Source: Anaerolineaceae bacterium
GTDB taxonomy: Bacteria > Chloroflexota > Anaerolineae > Anaerolineales > Anaerolineaceae
Length of the DNA: 64,000 nucleotides
Reading direction: 5' to 3'
NCBI GenBank assembly: GCA_016841445.1
Contig: JAENZD010000001.1
Span: 558,001-622,000 of the forward strand
The notes beneath the pieces are model-generated. The model did not search any database, had not been told where the DNA came from, and saw nothing but the letters and a program-made list of their open reading frames with translations. The translations under genes and the position numbers were made by a program. Positions 8,348-16,675 of the stretch are shown piece by piece (the first letter of the stretch is position 1; each line of letters begins with the position of its first letter).

Positions 8348-8971
8348 TCATATGGTTTTTACTGCCTTTACGATCAGGTCAGCCGCGTTTTCTGGAGATA
8401 GTTTATCTGTATTGATAACCAGGTCGTAAAGAACCGGGTTGTTGATATCCTCTTTGAAGTAGGTTCTTACAAAATGAGCATGCTTGTGATCCCGTTCTTT
8501 TGTGATTTTCTCAGCCTCATCACGAAGGAGATTTTCACGCTCCATCCACCGTTCAACCCGGCGTTCAAAGGGTGCGATGATCCGGACGTGCAGCGCAAAA
8601 GGCTTATCCTTCAAAACGACTTGGGACCCCCTCCCGACAATCACCACATTTCCCTCTTTATAAGCCGCGTGGATAAATTGACTCACATGCTGCACCGTCA
8701 GTTCTTCCATCATGTCATAGGGGTCGGTTAAACTCCAGGGCGTTGTGACGGGCGGCATCACCATGCGGCTGAATGCCTTTTCCCAGAAGGTCTTGATGTG
8801 GTGCTCACTTTCAGACATATCTGTAATTTTCGCCGGGGCATCTCCCTTTTTTGCAGCAAACTGCGCCATCAGGTTTTTATCGAAGTATTTCCAGCCCAGG
8901 CGGCTGCATACGATCCTGATAATTTGATTCCCTTCACTCCCCGATTGGCGGGAAATTGTGATAACGGACAT
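8348..8971 (-). CDS. Cytidylate kinase-like family protein
   Basis: A 207-residue P-loop protein of the Cytidylate_kin2 type. The start MSVITISRQSGSEGNQI has the atypical nucleotide loop (SRQSGSEG) of this family, followed by RLGWKYFDKNL, then VVIVGRGSQVVL and a basic segment FERRVERWMERENLLRDEA that resembles the lid of CMP kinases. It is shorter than housekeeping Cmk and probably not the essential enzyme. The role of such paralogues is not known; nucleotide binding is likely. Ribosome site AAGGAGGATAAA is strong. The membrane-protein gene 11 bp downstream is probably co-transcribed. Confidence 0.85.
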   Translation of the reverse strand: MSVITISRQSGSEGNQIIRIVCSRLGWKYFDKNLMAQFAAKKGDAPAKITDMSESEHHIKTFWEKAFSRMVMPPVTTPWSLTDPYDMMEELTVQHVSQFIHAAYKEGNVVIVGRGSQVVLKDKPFALHVRIIAPFERRVERWMERENLLRDEAEKITKERDHKHAHFVRTYFKEDINNPVLYDLVINTDKLSPENAADLIVKAVKTI

Positions 8972-9092
8972 TTTATCCTCCTTAAGTTGTTTTGCCAGGT
9001 ATGAGGGGATGACGCTGTGATATGCCTGGATGATTTAAAGCGCAGAAAAATGGATGATCAGAATTACGTCCAGTGAGCGCACAAGGCGTCAA

Positions 9093-9353
9093 TCAACCCA
9101 TCTCATGGATGATCTTGTAAATCTTATCGCGTTTTCGGACCGGTTCGATAACTTTTAGCGCAACCTCGTCCCCGGGTTCTGCCGTGAGAACTTTTTCATG
9201 CTCGATCTCCAGTGATGTGATTTTTTGTGTGAAGTCTGTGGTGTGGCCCGAAATCCTGATCTCATCGCCAAGTTCCAGGTCATCTGTCAGGGAGAGAACG
9301 GCAACACTGATGCGATCATAAAAATGCGTGATTTTACCAATTTTCTTTTCCAT
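9093..9353 (-). CDS. Elongation-factor domain-2-like small protein
   Basis: An 86-residue beta-barrel protein resembling domain 2 of EF-Tu-type factors: KIGKITHFYDRISVAVLSL, LELGDEIRISGHTTDF and a C-terminal PGDEVALKVIEPVRKRDKIY. Stand-alone copies of this fold are often found near U32-family peptidases, but none is present here. A GTPase domain is absent, so it cannot act as a GTPase. The ribosome site AGGAGGTGCAGCG precedes the ATG. Role unknown; RNA or protein binding is a guess from the fold. Confidence 0.75.
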   Translation of the reverse strand: MEKKIGKITHFYDRISVAVLSLTDDLELGDEIRISGHTTDFTQKITSLEIEHEKVLTAEPGDEVALKVIEPVRKRDKIYKIIHEMG

Positions 9354-9470
9354 CGCTGCACCTCCTGTCTATACAATAGCACAAATTGGCGGATTTTTCC
9401 AATCAATTTTAATGCTGGTATATCAATTTTCAAAAAAAATTGAAGTGAAGAAAAAATGGAAAATTCATTC

Positions 9471-9533
9471 TGTACAGATTTTAAATACCATATTATAATC
9501 TTGGAATATTCACCAAATCGGATATCCGGATAT
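9471..9533 (+). promoter_or_regulatory. Promoter and candidate operator of the sulfur operon
   Basis: TGTACA (9471-9476) and TATAAT (9494-9499) are 17 bp apart and give a near-consensus promoter. Just downstream of the expected start point lies the perfect 12-bp palindrome ATATCCGGATAT (9522-9533), 20 bp before arsR. A palindrome placed there is where an ArsR-type repressor would bind to block its own operon, so autoregulation is likely but inferred. Confidence 0.6.
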
Positions 9534-9553
9534 ATGGATAAAAGGATGCCTTT

Positions 9554-9892
9554 ATGATAGATCCAAAACTTGAACTCGAAATAAAACTATTACATAGCCG
9601 AATCTGCCAGGCATTATCCGATCCCAACCGGATTCTGATCTTATATAGCTTGCATGAGAAACCATGCTTCGTAAACGAGTTGGTAGAAGCTCTGGATCTG
9701 CCGCAATCAACCATTTCTCGTCACTTGGGTATCCTGCGTGATCGGAATTTAGTAACGAGTGAACGAGATGGGTCGACCGTCATTTATAAGCTTGTAGATC
9801 ACAGACTTATTGAAGTGCTAGATATGATGCGAGAGATTTTATCAACACAACTTGCCAATAGCGCTGAAATTGCTAATAAACTGCTTGATTGA
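9554..9892 (+). CDS. ArsR-family transcriptional regulator
   Basis: A 112-residue winged-helix repressor. The helix-turn-helix is visible as ELVEALDLPQSTISRHLGIL followed by the wing VTSERDGSTVIYKL. Two cysteines are present, Cys18 in the first helix and Cys38 in KPCFVNEL at the edge of the helix that holds the metal site in ArsR. The C-terminal helix has none, so the two-Cys persulfide switch of SqrR/BigR (second Cys near the C-terminus) is not reproduced exactly; a Cys18-Cys38 pair would be a different arrangement. As the first gene of the sulfur operon, it most likely senses a reactive sulfur species or thiol state. A palindrome lies before its start and a hairpin after its stop. Confidence 0.9.
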   Translation: MIDPKLELEIKLLHSRICQALSDPNRILILYSLHEKPCFVNELVEALDLPQSTISRHLGILRDRNLVTSERDGSTVIYKLVDHRLIEVLDMMREILSTQLANSAEIANKLLD

Positions 9893-9904
9893 AGTTTCAA
9901 CACA

Positions 9905-9928
9905 TAATGGACCTTTTGAGGTCCATTA
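9905..9928 (+). terminator. Hairpin after arsR, attenuator-like
   Basis: Perfect stem TAATGGACC / GGTCCATTA with a 6-base loop, followed by TTGATTTTG. The T run is broken, so it may stop only part of the transcription from the arsR promoter into dsrE. It could also serve as a second operator. Confidence 0.5.
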
Positions 9929-10015
9929 TTGATTTTGTCAGGTAGTTCTAATTGAAATTGGCAGACTGCCTCGCAATACTTCACCAGTCATGGATTAGTC
10001 ACTTAAGGAGTTCGT

Positions 10016-10369
10016 ATGAAAATTGGAATTATGATTTTGGAGGGGCCTTACCAGCACCAGGCTGTCGATTCCGCATATTTGTTCACCAATGCTGCAATCG
10101 CACGTGGACATGAAATTTGTGGAATCTTTTTATATACAGACGGGGTCAACAATATTAATAAATACATCAACCCACCCGGAGAGAGAAATATTAGCAAGCG
10201 GCTCTCAGAATTAGGGGAATCTGGCATAAAGATCATCGCATGTACAGCCTGTTCAAAATTCCGAGGATTAAGACCAGACCTGGCGGTTGAAAATGTGCGC
10301 CAATCGGGATTGGGTAACCTGGCAGAATTTCTGCGGTCAGCCGATCGTTTTATTACATTTGGCGATTGA
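10016..10369 (+). CDS. dsrE: DsrE/TusD-like sulfurtransferase subunit
   Basis: A 117-residue DsrE-fold protein of the DsrEFH/TusBCD sulfur relay. Cys76 in IIACTACSKFRG lies at the same distance from the conserved Arg-Gly as the persulfide-carrying Cys78 of TusD, and a second cysteine (Cys79) follows. Start has AAGGAG 7 bp upstream. Next come dsrF after 9 bp and dsrH after 12 bp, the order of the A. vinosum dsrEFH genes. In that setting the heterohexamer receives sulfur from TusA and passes it to DsrC. No DsrC or DsrAB is in this window, so the acceptor here is more likely the Hdr-like complex or the lipoyl protein. Confidence 0.9.
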   Translation: MKIGIMILEGPYQHQAVDSAYLFTNAAIARGHEICGIFLYTDGVNNINKYINPPGERNISKRLSELGESGIKIIACTACSKFRGLRPDLAVENVRQSGLGNLAEFLRSADRFITFGD

Positions 10370-10378
10370 GGAGGAACC

Positions 10379-10735
10379 ATGGATAAAACGCTTGTTTTAC
10401 TACGTAAGGCACCTTATGGAAGTGTTTATACAGCTGAAGCATTTCGCACCATTATGGGTATTGCGGTATTTGAGATGGATTTATGTGTGCTGTTTATGGA
10501 TGACGGAGTGTATGCACTGCTTAAAGATCAGGATCCATCAGGTCTTGATATGAAACCTCTTGGGGAGGGGTTCCCAATGTTAAAGGACTTTAATGTGACA
10601 AAGTTCGTCGTTCATGAAGAATCACTTAAAGAAAGAGGCTTGACACAAGCGGATTTGGTGCTCGATGTTGAGCTGGCTAGCAATGAACAGTTTGCTGATT
10701 TGTTAGCTGCATATGGGAAAATACTGCCATTTTAA
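10379..10735 (+). CDS. dsrF: DsrF/TusC-like subunit
   Basis: A 118-residue DsrE-fold protein matching DsrF/TusC: TLVLLRKAPYGSVYTAEAFR at the start, then VCVLFMDDGVYALL-type core and a C-terminal VELASNEQFADLLAAYGKI. Its single cysteine lies in the LCVLF strand and is not expected to carry sulfur, so the role is structural in a DsrEFH-type complex. AGGAGG stands directly before the start, with a 9-bp gap from dsrE. Confidence 0.88.
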   Translation: MDKTLVLLRKAPYGSVYTAEAFRTIMGIAVFEMDLCVLFMDDGVYALLKDQDPSGLDMKPLGEGFPMLKDFNVTKFVVHEESLKERGLTQADLVLDVELASNEQFADLLAAYGKILPF

Positions 10736-10747
10736 AAGGGAGCCAAT

Positions 10748-11041
10748 ATGTTATTTACGATTAATAAACCAATACTTAGTTCTAACTCGTTTGATTCTGC
10801 ATTACGGGTAGCACCCGATAGCTCCCCTTTCTTATTGTACGAAGATGGGGTTTACAATGCTTTGCCGGGAGCTGAGACAGAGACTGTGGTTAAGAAAGCA
10901 CTGCAAACACATCCGATCTTCGCGATAGATATCGATTTGCAGGCACGCGGGATCAAGAAGGTGATCGAAGGGATTGATATCATTTCTTACGATGGATTTG
11001 TTCAATTGGTCGAAGAGCATGATGTTGCACCCTTTTTGTAA
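10748..11041 (+). CDS. dsrH: DsrH/TusB-like subunit lacking cysteine
   Basis: A 97-residue small DsrE-fold protein with the typical LLYEDGVYNAL and GIDIISYDGFVQLVEEH segments of the DsrH/TusB group. It has no cysteine at all, so the conserved Cys20 used by A. vinosum DsrH is missing. Sulfur transfer must then rest on DsrE, and this subunit is probably structural. Start with AAAAGGGAGCC; 12 bp after dsrF. Confidence 0.85.
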   Translation: MLFTINKPILSSNSFDSALRVAPDSSPFLLYEDGVYNALPGAETETVVKKALQTHPIFAIDIDLQARGIKKVIEGIDIISYDGFVQLVEEHDVAPFL

Positions 11042-11070
11042 GGCTAATAACAATTGAAAAGGAGATAAAG

Positions 11071-11307
11071 ATGGAAATTAAAGCAGATCTTGTGCAGGAT
11101 TCAGTGGGTCAAATGTGCCCCATGCCGATTGCCTACCTGGCAAAAAATATGAGGACAATGGAGGTTGGGCAGATATTGGAGATTGATGCGGATGATGAAG
11201 GCGCACACTCGGATATCCCAGCCTGGTGCAATCAAACGAATAATGAATTTCTTGGCAAAGAGGATGCCGGTTCATTTTTCAAGTTTTTTGTTAAGAAAAC
11301 GGTTTAA
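11071..11307 (+). CDS. tusA: TusA-type sulfur carrier
   Basis: A 78-residue SirA/TusA-fold protein with the defining CPMPI motif (Cys16 as persulfide site) and the helix/strand pattern EVGQILEIDADDEGAHSDIPAWC. TusA shuttles sulfane sulfur between donors (rhodaneses, cysteine desulfurase) and DsrE-type proteins. A second cysteine in PAWC is common in anaerobe versions. It sits between the dsrEFH set and dsrE2, exactly the company TusA keeps in sulfur-oxidising bacteria. Ribosome site AAAAGGAG is strong. Confidence 0.95.
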   Translation: MEIKADLVQDSVGQMCPMPIAYLAKNMRTMEVGQILEIDADDEGAHSDIPAWCNQTNNEFLGKEDAGSFFKFFVKKTV

Positions 11308-11321
11308 TAGGAGAGGAAGAA

Positions 11322-11798
11322 ATGGAAAAAAATAATCGAGCGACGATTGTCTTAATGAGCGGGGATTTTGATCACGTATTTGCAGCTTTTACGATTGCAA
11401 TAGCTACATTGTCCGCTGGGATGGACACAACATTATTTATTACCTTCTGGGGTATCAAAGCAATCCAAAAAGGAAACCTGACCGGCCAGGGTTTTTTCGG
11501 AAAAATGCTTGGTTTAATCAATCGCGGTGGTTTGGATGTGATCGGGCCATCAAAGTTTAATTTTGGTGGGATCGGCCGTTGGATGTTCAAGAAAATGATG
11601 AAGGATAAGCGTGTTGTCCAGCTCCCTGAAATGCGCCAAACCATGATTGATCTGGGCGTTCATCTGCTGGCATGCAAAACCAGCATGGATGTCATGGAGA
11701 TTAAACGAGAAGATTTAATTGATGAGGTTGAAGGCATTGTTGGTGCTGCTACGATGGTAGAAAATGCCTCAAAATCAGAAGTTCACTTTTTCATTTAG
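11322..11798 (+). CDS. dsrE2: DsrE2-family sulfurtransferase
   Basis: A 158-residue DsrE2-type protein. The N-terminus ATIVLMSGDFDHVFAAFTIA and the glycine-rich central region are typical, as is the sulfur-carrying segment LLACKTSMDVM with Cys118. A long hydrophobic/basic loop (GFFGKMLGLINRGG) suggests contact with the membrane, proposed for this family. 14 bp after tusA, with AGGAGAGGAAGA before the start. In sHdr organisms TusA and DsrE-type proteins feed the Hdr-like complex; here hdrCB follows 55 bp downstream. Confidence 0.92.
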   Translation: MEKNNRATIVLMSGDFDHVFAAFTIAIATLSAGMDTTLFITFWGIKAIQKGNLTGQGFFGKMLGLINRGGLDVIGPSKFNFGGIGRWMFKKMMKDKRVVQLPEMRQTMIDLGVHLLACKTSMDVMEIKREDLIDEVEGIVGAATMVENASKSEVHFFI

Positions 11799-11853
11799 GA
11801 AAGTCAATCGAGTTTTTTAAGACTATTGCGTTTCTTATTAGTATGGAGGTTGG

Positions 11854-13053
11854 ATGGGCGTGGGACAATTCAATATCATTGACGATACGAATATTGACCT
11901 CGATTTTGCAGAGGTAAAGGGATTTAATATCTCAAAATTGAATACTTGTTTACAATGCGGTACTTGCAGCTCTTCATGTCCAACATATTTTGCGATGGAT
12001 GTCTCCCCCCGAAAACTGTGGCGGATGTTAGCGTTGGGTCTGAAAGAGGAGATCAGCCAGACAGATACCTTCTGGTTATGCACGTCATGCAATTCCTGTA
12101 CTATCCGCTGCCCTCGCGGGATTCCTGTAGCTGACACGATGCGGGAGATTCGTGAGCTGATCCTGGGTGAGGGAATGCAGCCTACGCCAGAAGCTTTAAA
12201 TCGGCTTCGAACGTTGATAACCGAATCCCACAATATGATGGGCGATGATAACGAAACCAGGCTCATTTGGAGTGATAATCTTCCTGAGGGTCTGGGTGAA
12301 ATCAAGCGCCAGGCGGATGTGGTTTGGTTCGTTGGCTGTGTTTCTTCTTTCTACCCTATGGCTTATAAGATTCCCCAATCCTTGGTTCAAATTTTAAAAA
12401 AAAGCGATATTGATTTCACTTTGATGGGTGGCCGTGAATGGTGCTGCGGTTTTCCTTTGGTTACTGCAGGGATGAGTGATGCTGTAAATGCGCTGGCAGT
12501 TAATAATGTAAGTCAAGTGATCGCTACGGGTGCGAAAACCCTGATCACAACTTGTGCATCCTGTTATCACACATGGAAACATATTTACCCGGATATGTTA
12601 TCTCACTTCCCCAAAGATCTCGAAATTCTTCATGCATCTGAGTATTTGGCGCGCCTGGTCGCACACCGCCAGCTCAGCCTTGGACCAGTAGAACGAATTG
12701 TTACCTACCACGATCCATGCGATCTTGGTAAACGTAATGGAATCTTTGATGAGCCACGCTTTGTTTTGGAGAATATCCCAGGCTTAGAATTACGGGAAAT
12801 GGCAAATCACCACCAGAATTCACTCTGCTGCGGTGGTGGCGGGAATGTTGAAGCATTCTCACCCGATACAGTTAATACAGCGTCTAACAATCGTCTGTTG
12901 CAAGCCCAACAAACGGGTGCATCCTATATTGTCTCTGCTTGCCAGCAGTGTATGCGCACTTTTACTGGCGGTGCAAGAAAAAACAAGATCCGAATTCGTG
13001 CGATAGACCTGACGCAAATCGTATATGAAGCGATCGAGAATAGTGCTTCTTAA
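11854..13053 (+). CDS. HdrC-HdrB fusion (HdrD-like) Fe-S subunit
   Basis: A 399-residue heterodisulfide-reductase-like catalytic subunit. Residues about 30-90 form the HdrC part with two 4Fe-4S motifs (CLQCGTCSSSCP and CTSCNSCTIRCP). The rest is HdrB with two CCG domains: GCV..WCCG..CASC and DPCD..LCCGGGG..CQQC. Both Cys sets are complete, so both noncubane clusters that cleave disulfides in true Hdr could form. Starts at the ATG behind GGAGG. It replaces the separate hdrC1/hdrB1 genes of classical sHdr systems. Predicted substrate is a disulfide or sulfur-bearing carrier such as the lipoyl protein encoded at 19959-20384; this is inference from context. Confidence 0.9.
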   Translation: MGVGQFNIIDDTNIDLDFAEVKGFNISKLNTCLQCGTCSSSCPTYFAMDVSPRKLWRMLALGLKEEISQTDTFWLCTSCNSCTIRCPRGIPVADTMREIRELILGEGMQPTPEALNRLRTLITESHNMMGDDNETRLIWSDNLPEGLGEIKRQADVVWFVGCVSSFYPMAYKIPQSLVQILKKSDIDFTLMGGREWCCGFPLVTAGMSDAVNALAVNNVSQVIATGAKTLITTCASCYHTWKHIYPDMLSHFPKDLEILHASEYLARLVAHRQLSLGPVERIVTYHDPCDLGKRNGIFDEPRFVLENIPGLELREMANHHQNSLCCGGGGNVEAFSPDTVNTASNNRLLQAQQTGASYIVSACQQCMRTFTGGARKNKIRIRAIDLTQIVYEAIENSAS

Positions 13054-13091
13054 TCACCTTCAAAAAAACAGCCGATAAACAAGAGATACCC

Positions 13092-16000
13092 ATGACAAAA
13101 AACAGTGCCCCCAGAATGCCCATTGATCCAGAATGTTGTCCTGCTCCTGGCGATACAGAGAATATCAACTCGCCAAATTTAAAGGCAGAAAATTTTCAAC
13201 AAAACGAGTCAATGAATAAGGATAAGCCCCGGATTGGTGTCTATGTTTGTATGTGTGGATCCAATATCGCCGGAACTGTGAATGTCCCGAAAGTTGTCGA
13301 GGCAGTCAGTCATATGCCGAATGTTGTGGTAGCACGCTATAACAAATACACTTGTTCAGGGCCGGGTCAGCAGAGCATCCAGGAAGATATCAAGGCGAAC
13401 AAGTTGAATCGGGTGGTCGTCTCGGCTTGCTCTCCTAGGATGCACGAACGAACATGGCGAGCAATGCTGACGAATGCAGGTGTTAACCCCTATTTGTTAG
13501 AAGTCGCTAACTTACGGGAACATGTTTCTTGGATCCATTCAGCGGGGGAAATGACAACCCGGAAAGCAGTTGACCTTGTAGCTGCAGCCATTGAGCGGGT
13601 TGCTCTCCACGATCCCCTTTTCCCCCAAAGGGTACCGGTAACAAAAGCTGCCATGGTGGTTGGGGGCGGTATTGCCGGCATCCAGGCTTCGCTTGATCTG
13701 GCTCAGGCAGGTGTTCCAGTGTACCTGGTAGAGCGTGAACCATCAATTGGTGGCCATATGGCCCAACTCGATAAAACCTTCCCCACACTTGACTGCTCTG
13801 CCTGCATTCTAACCCCAAAAATGGTGGATGTCGCATCCCATCCAAACATTACCTTACTCAGCAATAGTGAGGTAGAAAAGTTGGACGGATTTATTGGGAA
13901 TTTTCAGGTCACCGTCAGGCGGAAAGCGAGATATGTTGATGTGGATGCCTGTACGGCATGTAATGACTGTGTAAAAGTTTGCCCGGTGCAAATACCCAGC
14001 GAGTTTGAAAATGGAATGGCAGAACGGACCGCCATCTATCGGCCTTTCGCACAAGCGGTTCCAAACGCCTTTGCAATTGATAAACGCGGCGAAGCACCCT
14101 GTAAAGCTGCCTGCCCAGCCGGGATTCATGTTCAGGGTTTTGTCGCCCTGATTGCTGAAGGACGTTTTAAAGAAGCTTACGATTTGATCCAAAAAGATAT
14201 GCCTTTCCCGGGGATCTGCGGCCGGGTATGCCATCATCCATGTGAGACGGAGTGCCGCAGGGCGGAAAAAGACCAGCCTGTCGCAATCGAATTTCTCAAG
14301 CGTTATGCTGCTGATTGGGCTTTCACGCATCCAGAAGAATTTGTTGAAAATACAGCTGTATATAACCTCAAAGGCGATGACCTGGCTGGTAAAAAGATAG
14401 CGATCATTGGGTCAGGCCCTGTTGGTTTGACGGTTGCCAGGGATTTGGCAGCTAACAGTGCTGAGTGTGAAATCTTTGAAGCGCTTCCTGTCGCTGGCGG
14501 GATGATGAATGTGGGTATTCCAGGCCATCGACTGCCCAAACAAATTCTTGAAAAAGAAATCAATGACATCGTTTCCTTGCCAGGGATTAAACTTCACCTG
14601 AGCACGCCTGTGAGCCTGGCTCCCGAAGTAAACGCATCTGCGATGACGCTTGAACGACTCCGCCAGGATTTTGATGCAGTTTTCGTGGGGATTGGTGCCC
14701 ATCTCGGATCACGCATGGGCATCCCGGGTGAGGATTTGGAAGGCGTTTACTCAGGCATTGAATTCCTCAGGCAGGTCAATTTCTCTCATTTGAATGTGGA
14801 TCTAGGTTCCCAGCCAAAGGTAGGCAAGCGGGTGGCCGTTGTTGGCGGCGGTAACGTGGCGATTGATGCAGCGATGACAGCAAGACGGCTTGGGGCTGAA
14901 GAAGTCTCTATCATCTACCGCCGGACTCGTGATGAAATGCCAGCCCACGATTGGGAAATCGAGGAGGCGGCAGACGAAGGCATCAAATTTATTTTCCTGG
15001 CCAACCCTCTTGAAGTGATTGCCGATCAGGGAAGTGTTAGCGCGATAAAATGCCAGCGAATGCGTTTGGGCGCACCAGATTCCAGTGGGAGGCGACGGCC
15101 GGAACCCATTGAAGGTGATACCGTCACGCTGCCAATGGATACTGTTATTATGTCGATTGGTCAAAAGCTCGATGCTGAAAGTATTGAGATCAACCAGGGC
15201 AGCAAGGGCTGGATTGCCGTAGACCCACAAACTTTTCAGACAAGCGAAAGGGATGTCTTTGCTGCAGGTGATGCGGTGACTGGCCCGGTTTCGATCGTTG
15301 AGGTGGTGGGCACAGGGCATCAGGCGGCCGAATCGATCCGGCGCTTCCTTTGCGGCCAGGAACTTTTAGCCGGTCTGAAGCAGGGAAAGACTACCAAAGA
15401 GACGCCTGGTTACTACGAACCTGCAGCCTGGGATAGAACACCGAGGCAGGAGATTTCCTTCAGGGAAGCAGCGGATCGAAATGATTTTGACGAAATCTAC
15501 CTGGGCTTCACCGAAGACCAGGCCGTAGCGGAAGCCAAAAGATGCCTTTCTTGTGCTGCTTGTTCAGAATGCCTGGCATGTGTTGACGCCTGTGGTGTTG
15601 GGGCTATTGACCACACTGCTGTGGATACATTTGAACAGATTGATGTTGGTGCGATCATAATTGCTTCTGGTTTTGATGTCTGGGATCCCACGCCAATGCT
15701 GGAATACGGCTATGGTGTTTATCCCGAAGTTTATACCGGTATCGAGATCGAACGACTTTCCAACGCCTCAGGCCCGACTGAGGGAAATATCGTCATGCGC
15801 AACGGTGAAAAGCCTGAGCGGGTTGCCATTCTGCACTGTGTCGGCAGTCGTGATGAACACCACCAGCCATATTGCTCCCGGATTTGCTGCATGTATTCAT
15901 TGAAATTAGCCCATCTTATACGAGAGAAAACTTCTGCTGAAGTGGTTGAGTTCTACATGGATATCCGCTCATTTGGCAAAGGATATGAGGAATTCTATGA

Positions 16001-16640
16001 GAGGGTCCAGCACGAGGGTGTGGTTTTCGTACGAGGGCGCGGTGCGCAGGTTTTGCCGCAGGACGATCAGCTGGTTGTTTATGCAGAAGATACAGACCTT
16101 GGCCAACCGGTCAGGCTGCCGGTGGATATGGTGATCTTGGCGACTGGCGTTGTGCCTTCAAAGGGCGCGGATGAATTAGCCCATAAACTCCATGTAACCC
16201 GGGACATCAACGGCTTTTTCCTTGAAGCGCATCCGAAGCTTCGCCCTGTTGATAGCAACACGGATGGCATTTACCTGGCTGGCACCTGCCAGGCACCTCG
16301 CGATATTCCGGATACGGTCACGCATGCCAGTGCTGCGGCTGCCCAGGCTTTAGGATTATTGAGCCAACCTTATGTAGAAGTTGTACCCACCATTGCTGAA
16401 GTTGACGAGCTAAATTGTGTGGGGTGCAGTTTGTGCGTGGAAGTCTGTCCTTATGGCGCACCGACCCTGGCGGAAAACCGGGGAAGGCTTGTTTCGAAGA
16501 TCAATGAAGCACTCTGCAAAGGGTGTGGTCTTTGCGTTGCCGGATGCCGGGGAAAAGCCATCGCCCTGCGAGGTTTTACCGATAATCAGCTTCTATCCCA
16601 GATCGAAACTTTACTCCAATTCTCAATGGATGAGCGTTGA
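13092..16640 (+). CDS. HdrA-like flavoprotein with inserted GltD-type module
   Basis: A 1182-residue electron-distributing subunit, far longer than HdrA of methanogens (about 650). From M41 it reads as HdrA: N-terminal Cys domain, FAD fold VVGGGIAGIQAS (residue 189 on), the DCSACILTPKM cluster and a ferredoxin motif CTACNDCVKVCP. Between about 330 and 780 a complete GltD/NfnL-like unit is inserted, with its own Fe-S cysteines (CKAACPAG, CGRVCHHPCETEC), an FAD fold (IIGSGPVGLTVA) and an NAD(P) fold (VVGGGNVAIDAA). HdrA sequence then resumes and ends in two 4Fe-4S motifs (CVGCSLCVEVCP, CKGCGLCVAGC). Two FAD sites plus many clusters suit flavin-based bifurcation. True start may be the ATG at 13212. 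Confidence 0.9.
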   Translation: MTKNSAPRMPIDPECCPAPGDTENINSPNLKAENFQQNESMNKDKPRIGVYVCMCGSNIAGTVNVPKVVEAVSHMPNVVVARYNKYTCSGPGQQSIQEDIKANKLNRVVVSACSPRMHERTWRAMLTNAGVNPYLLEVANLREHVSWIHSAGEMTTRKAVDLVAAAIERVALHDPLFPQRVPVTKAAMVVGGGIAGIQASLDLAQAGVPVYLVEREPSIGGHMAQLDKTFPTLDCSACILTPKMVDVASHPNITLLSNSEVEKLDGFIGNFQVTVRRKARYVDVDACTACNDCVKVCPVQIPSEFENGMAERTAIYRPFAQAVPNAFAIDKRGEAPCKAACPAGIHVQGFVALIAEGRFKEAYDLIQKDMPFPGICGRVCHHPCETECRRAEKDQPVAIEFLKRYAADWAFTHPEEFVENTAVYNLKGDDLAGKKIAIIGSGPVGLTVARDLAANSAECEIFEALPVAGGMMNVGIPGHRLPKQILEKEINDIVSLPGIKLHLSTPVSLAPEVNASAMTLERLRQDFDAVFVGIGAHLGSRMGIPGEDLEGVYSGIEFLRQVNFSHLNVDLGSQPKVGKRVAVVGGGNVAIDAAMTARRLGAEEVSIIYRRTRDEMPAHDWEIEEAADEGIKFIFLANPLEVIADQGSVSAIKCQRMRLGAPDSSGRRRPEPIEGDTVTLPMDTVIMSIGQKLDAESIEINQGSKGWIAVDPQTFQTSERDVFAAGDAVTGPVSIVEVVGTGHQAAESIRRFLCGQELLAGLKQGKTTKETPGYYEPAAWDRTPRQEISFREAADRNDFDEIYLGFTEDQAVAEAKRCLSCAACSECLACVDACGVGAIDHTAVDTFEQIDVGAIIIASGFDVWDPTPMLEYGYGVYPEVYTGIEIERLSNASGPTEGNIVMRNGEKPERVAILHCVGSRDEHHQPYCSRICCMYSLKLAHLIREKTSAEVVEFYMDIRSFGKGYEEFYERVQHEGVVFVRGRGAQVLPQDDQLVVYAEDTDLGQPVRLPVDMVILATGVVPSKGADELAHKLHVTRDINGFFLEAHPKLRPVDSNTDGIYLAGTCQAPRDIPDTVTHASAAAAQALGLLSQPYVEVVPTIAEVDELNCVGCSLCVEVCPYGAPTLAENRGRLVSKINEALCKGCGLCVAGCRGKAIALRGFTDNQLLSQIETLLQFSMDER

Positions 16641-16675
16641 ACGGAAAATGGATGATGGAAAACAAGGATATGAGT

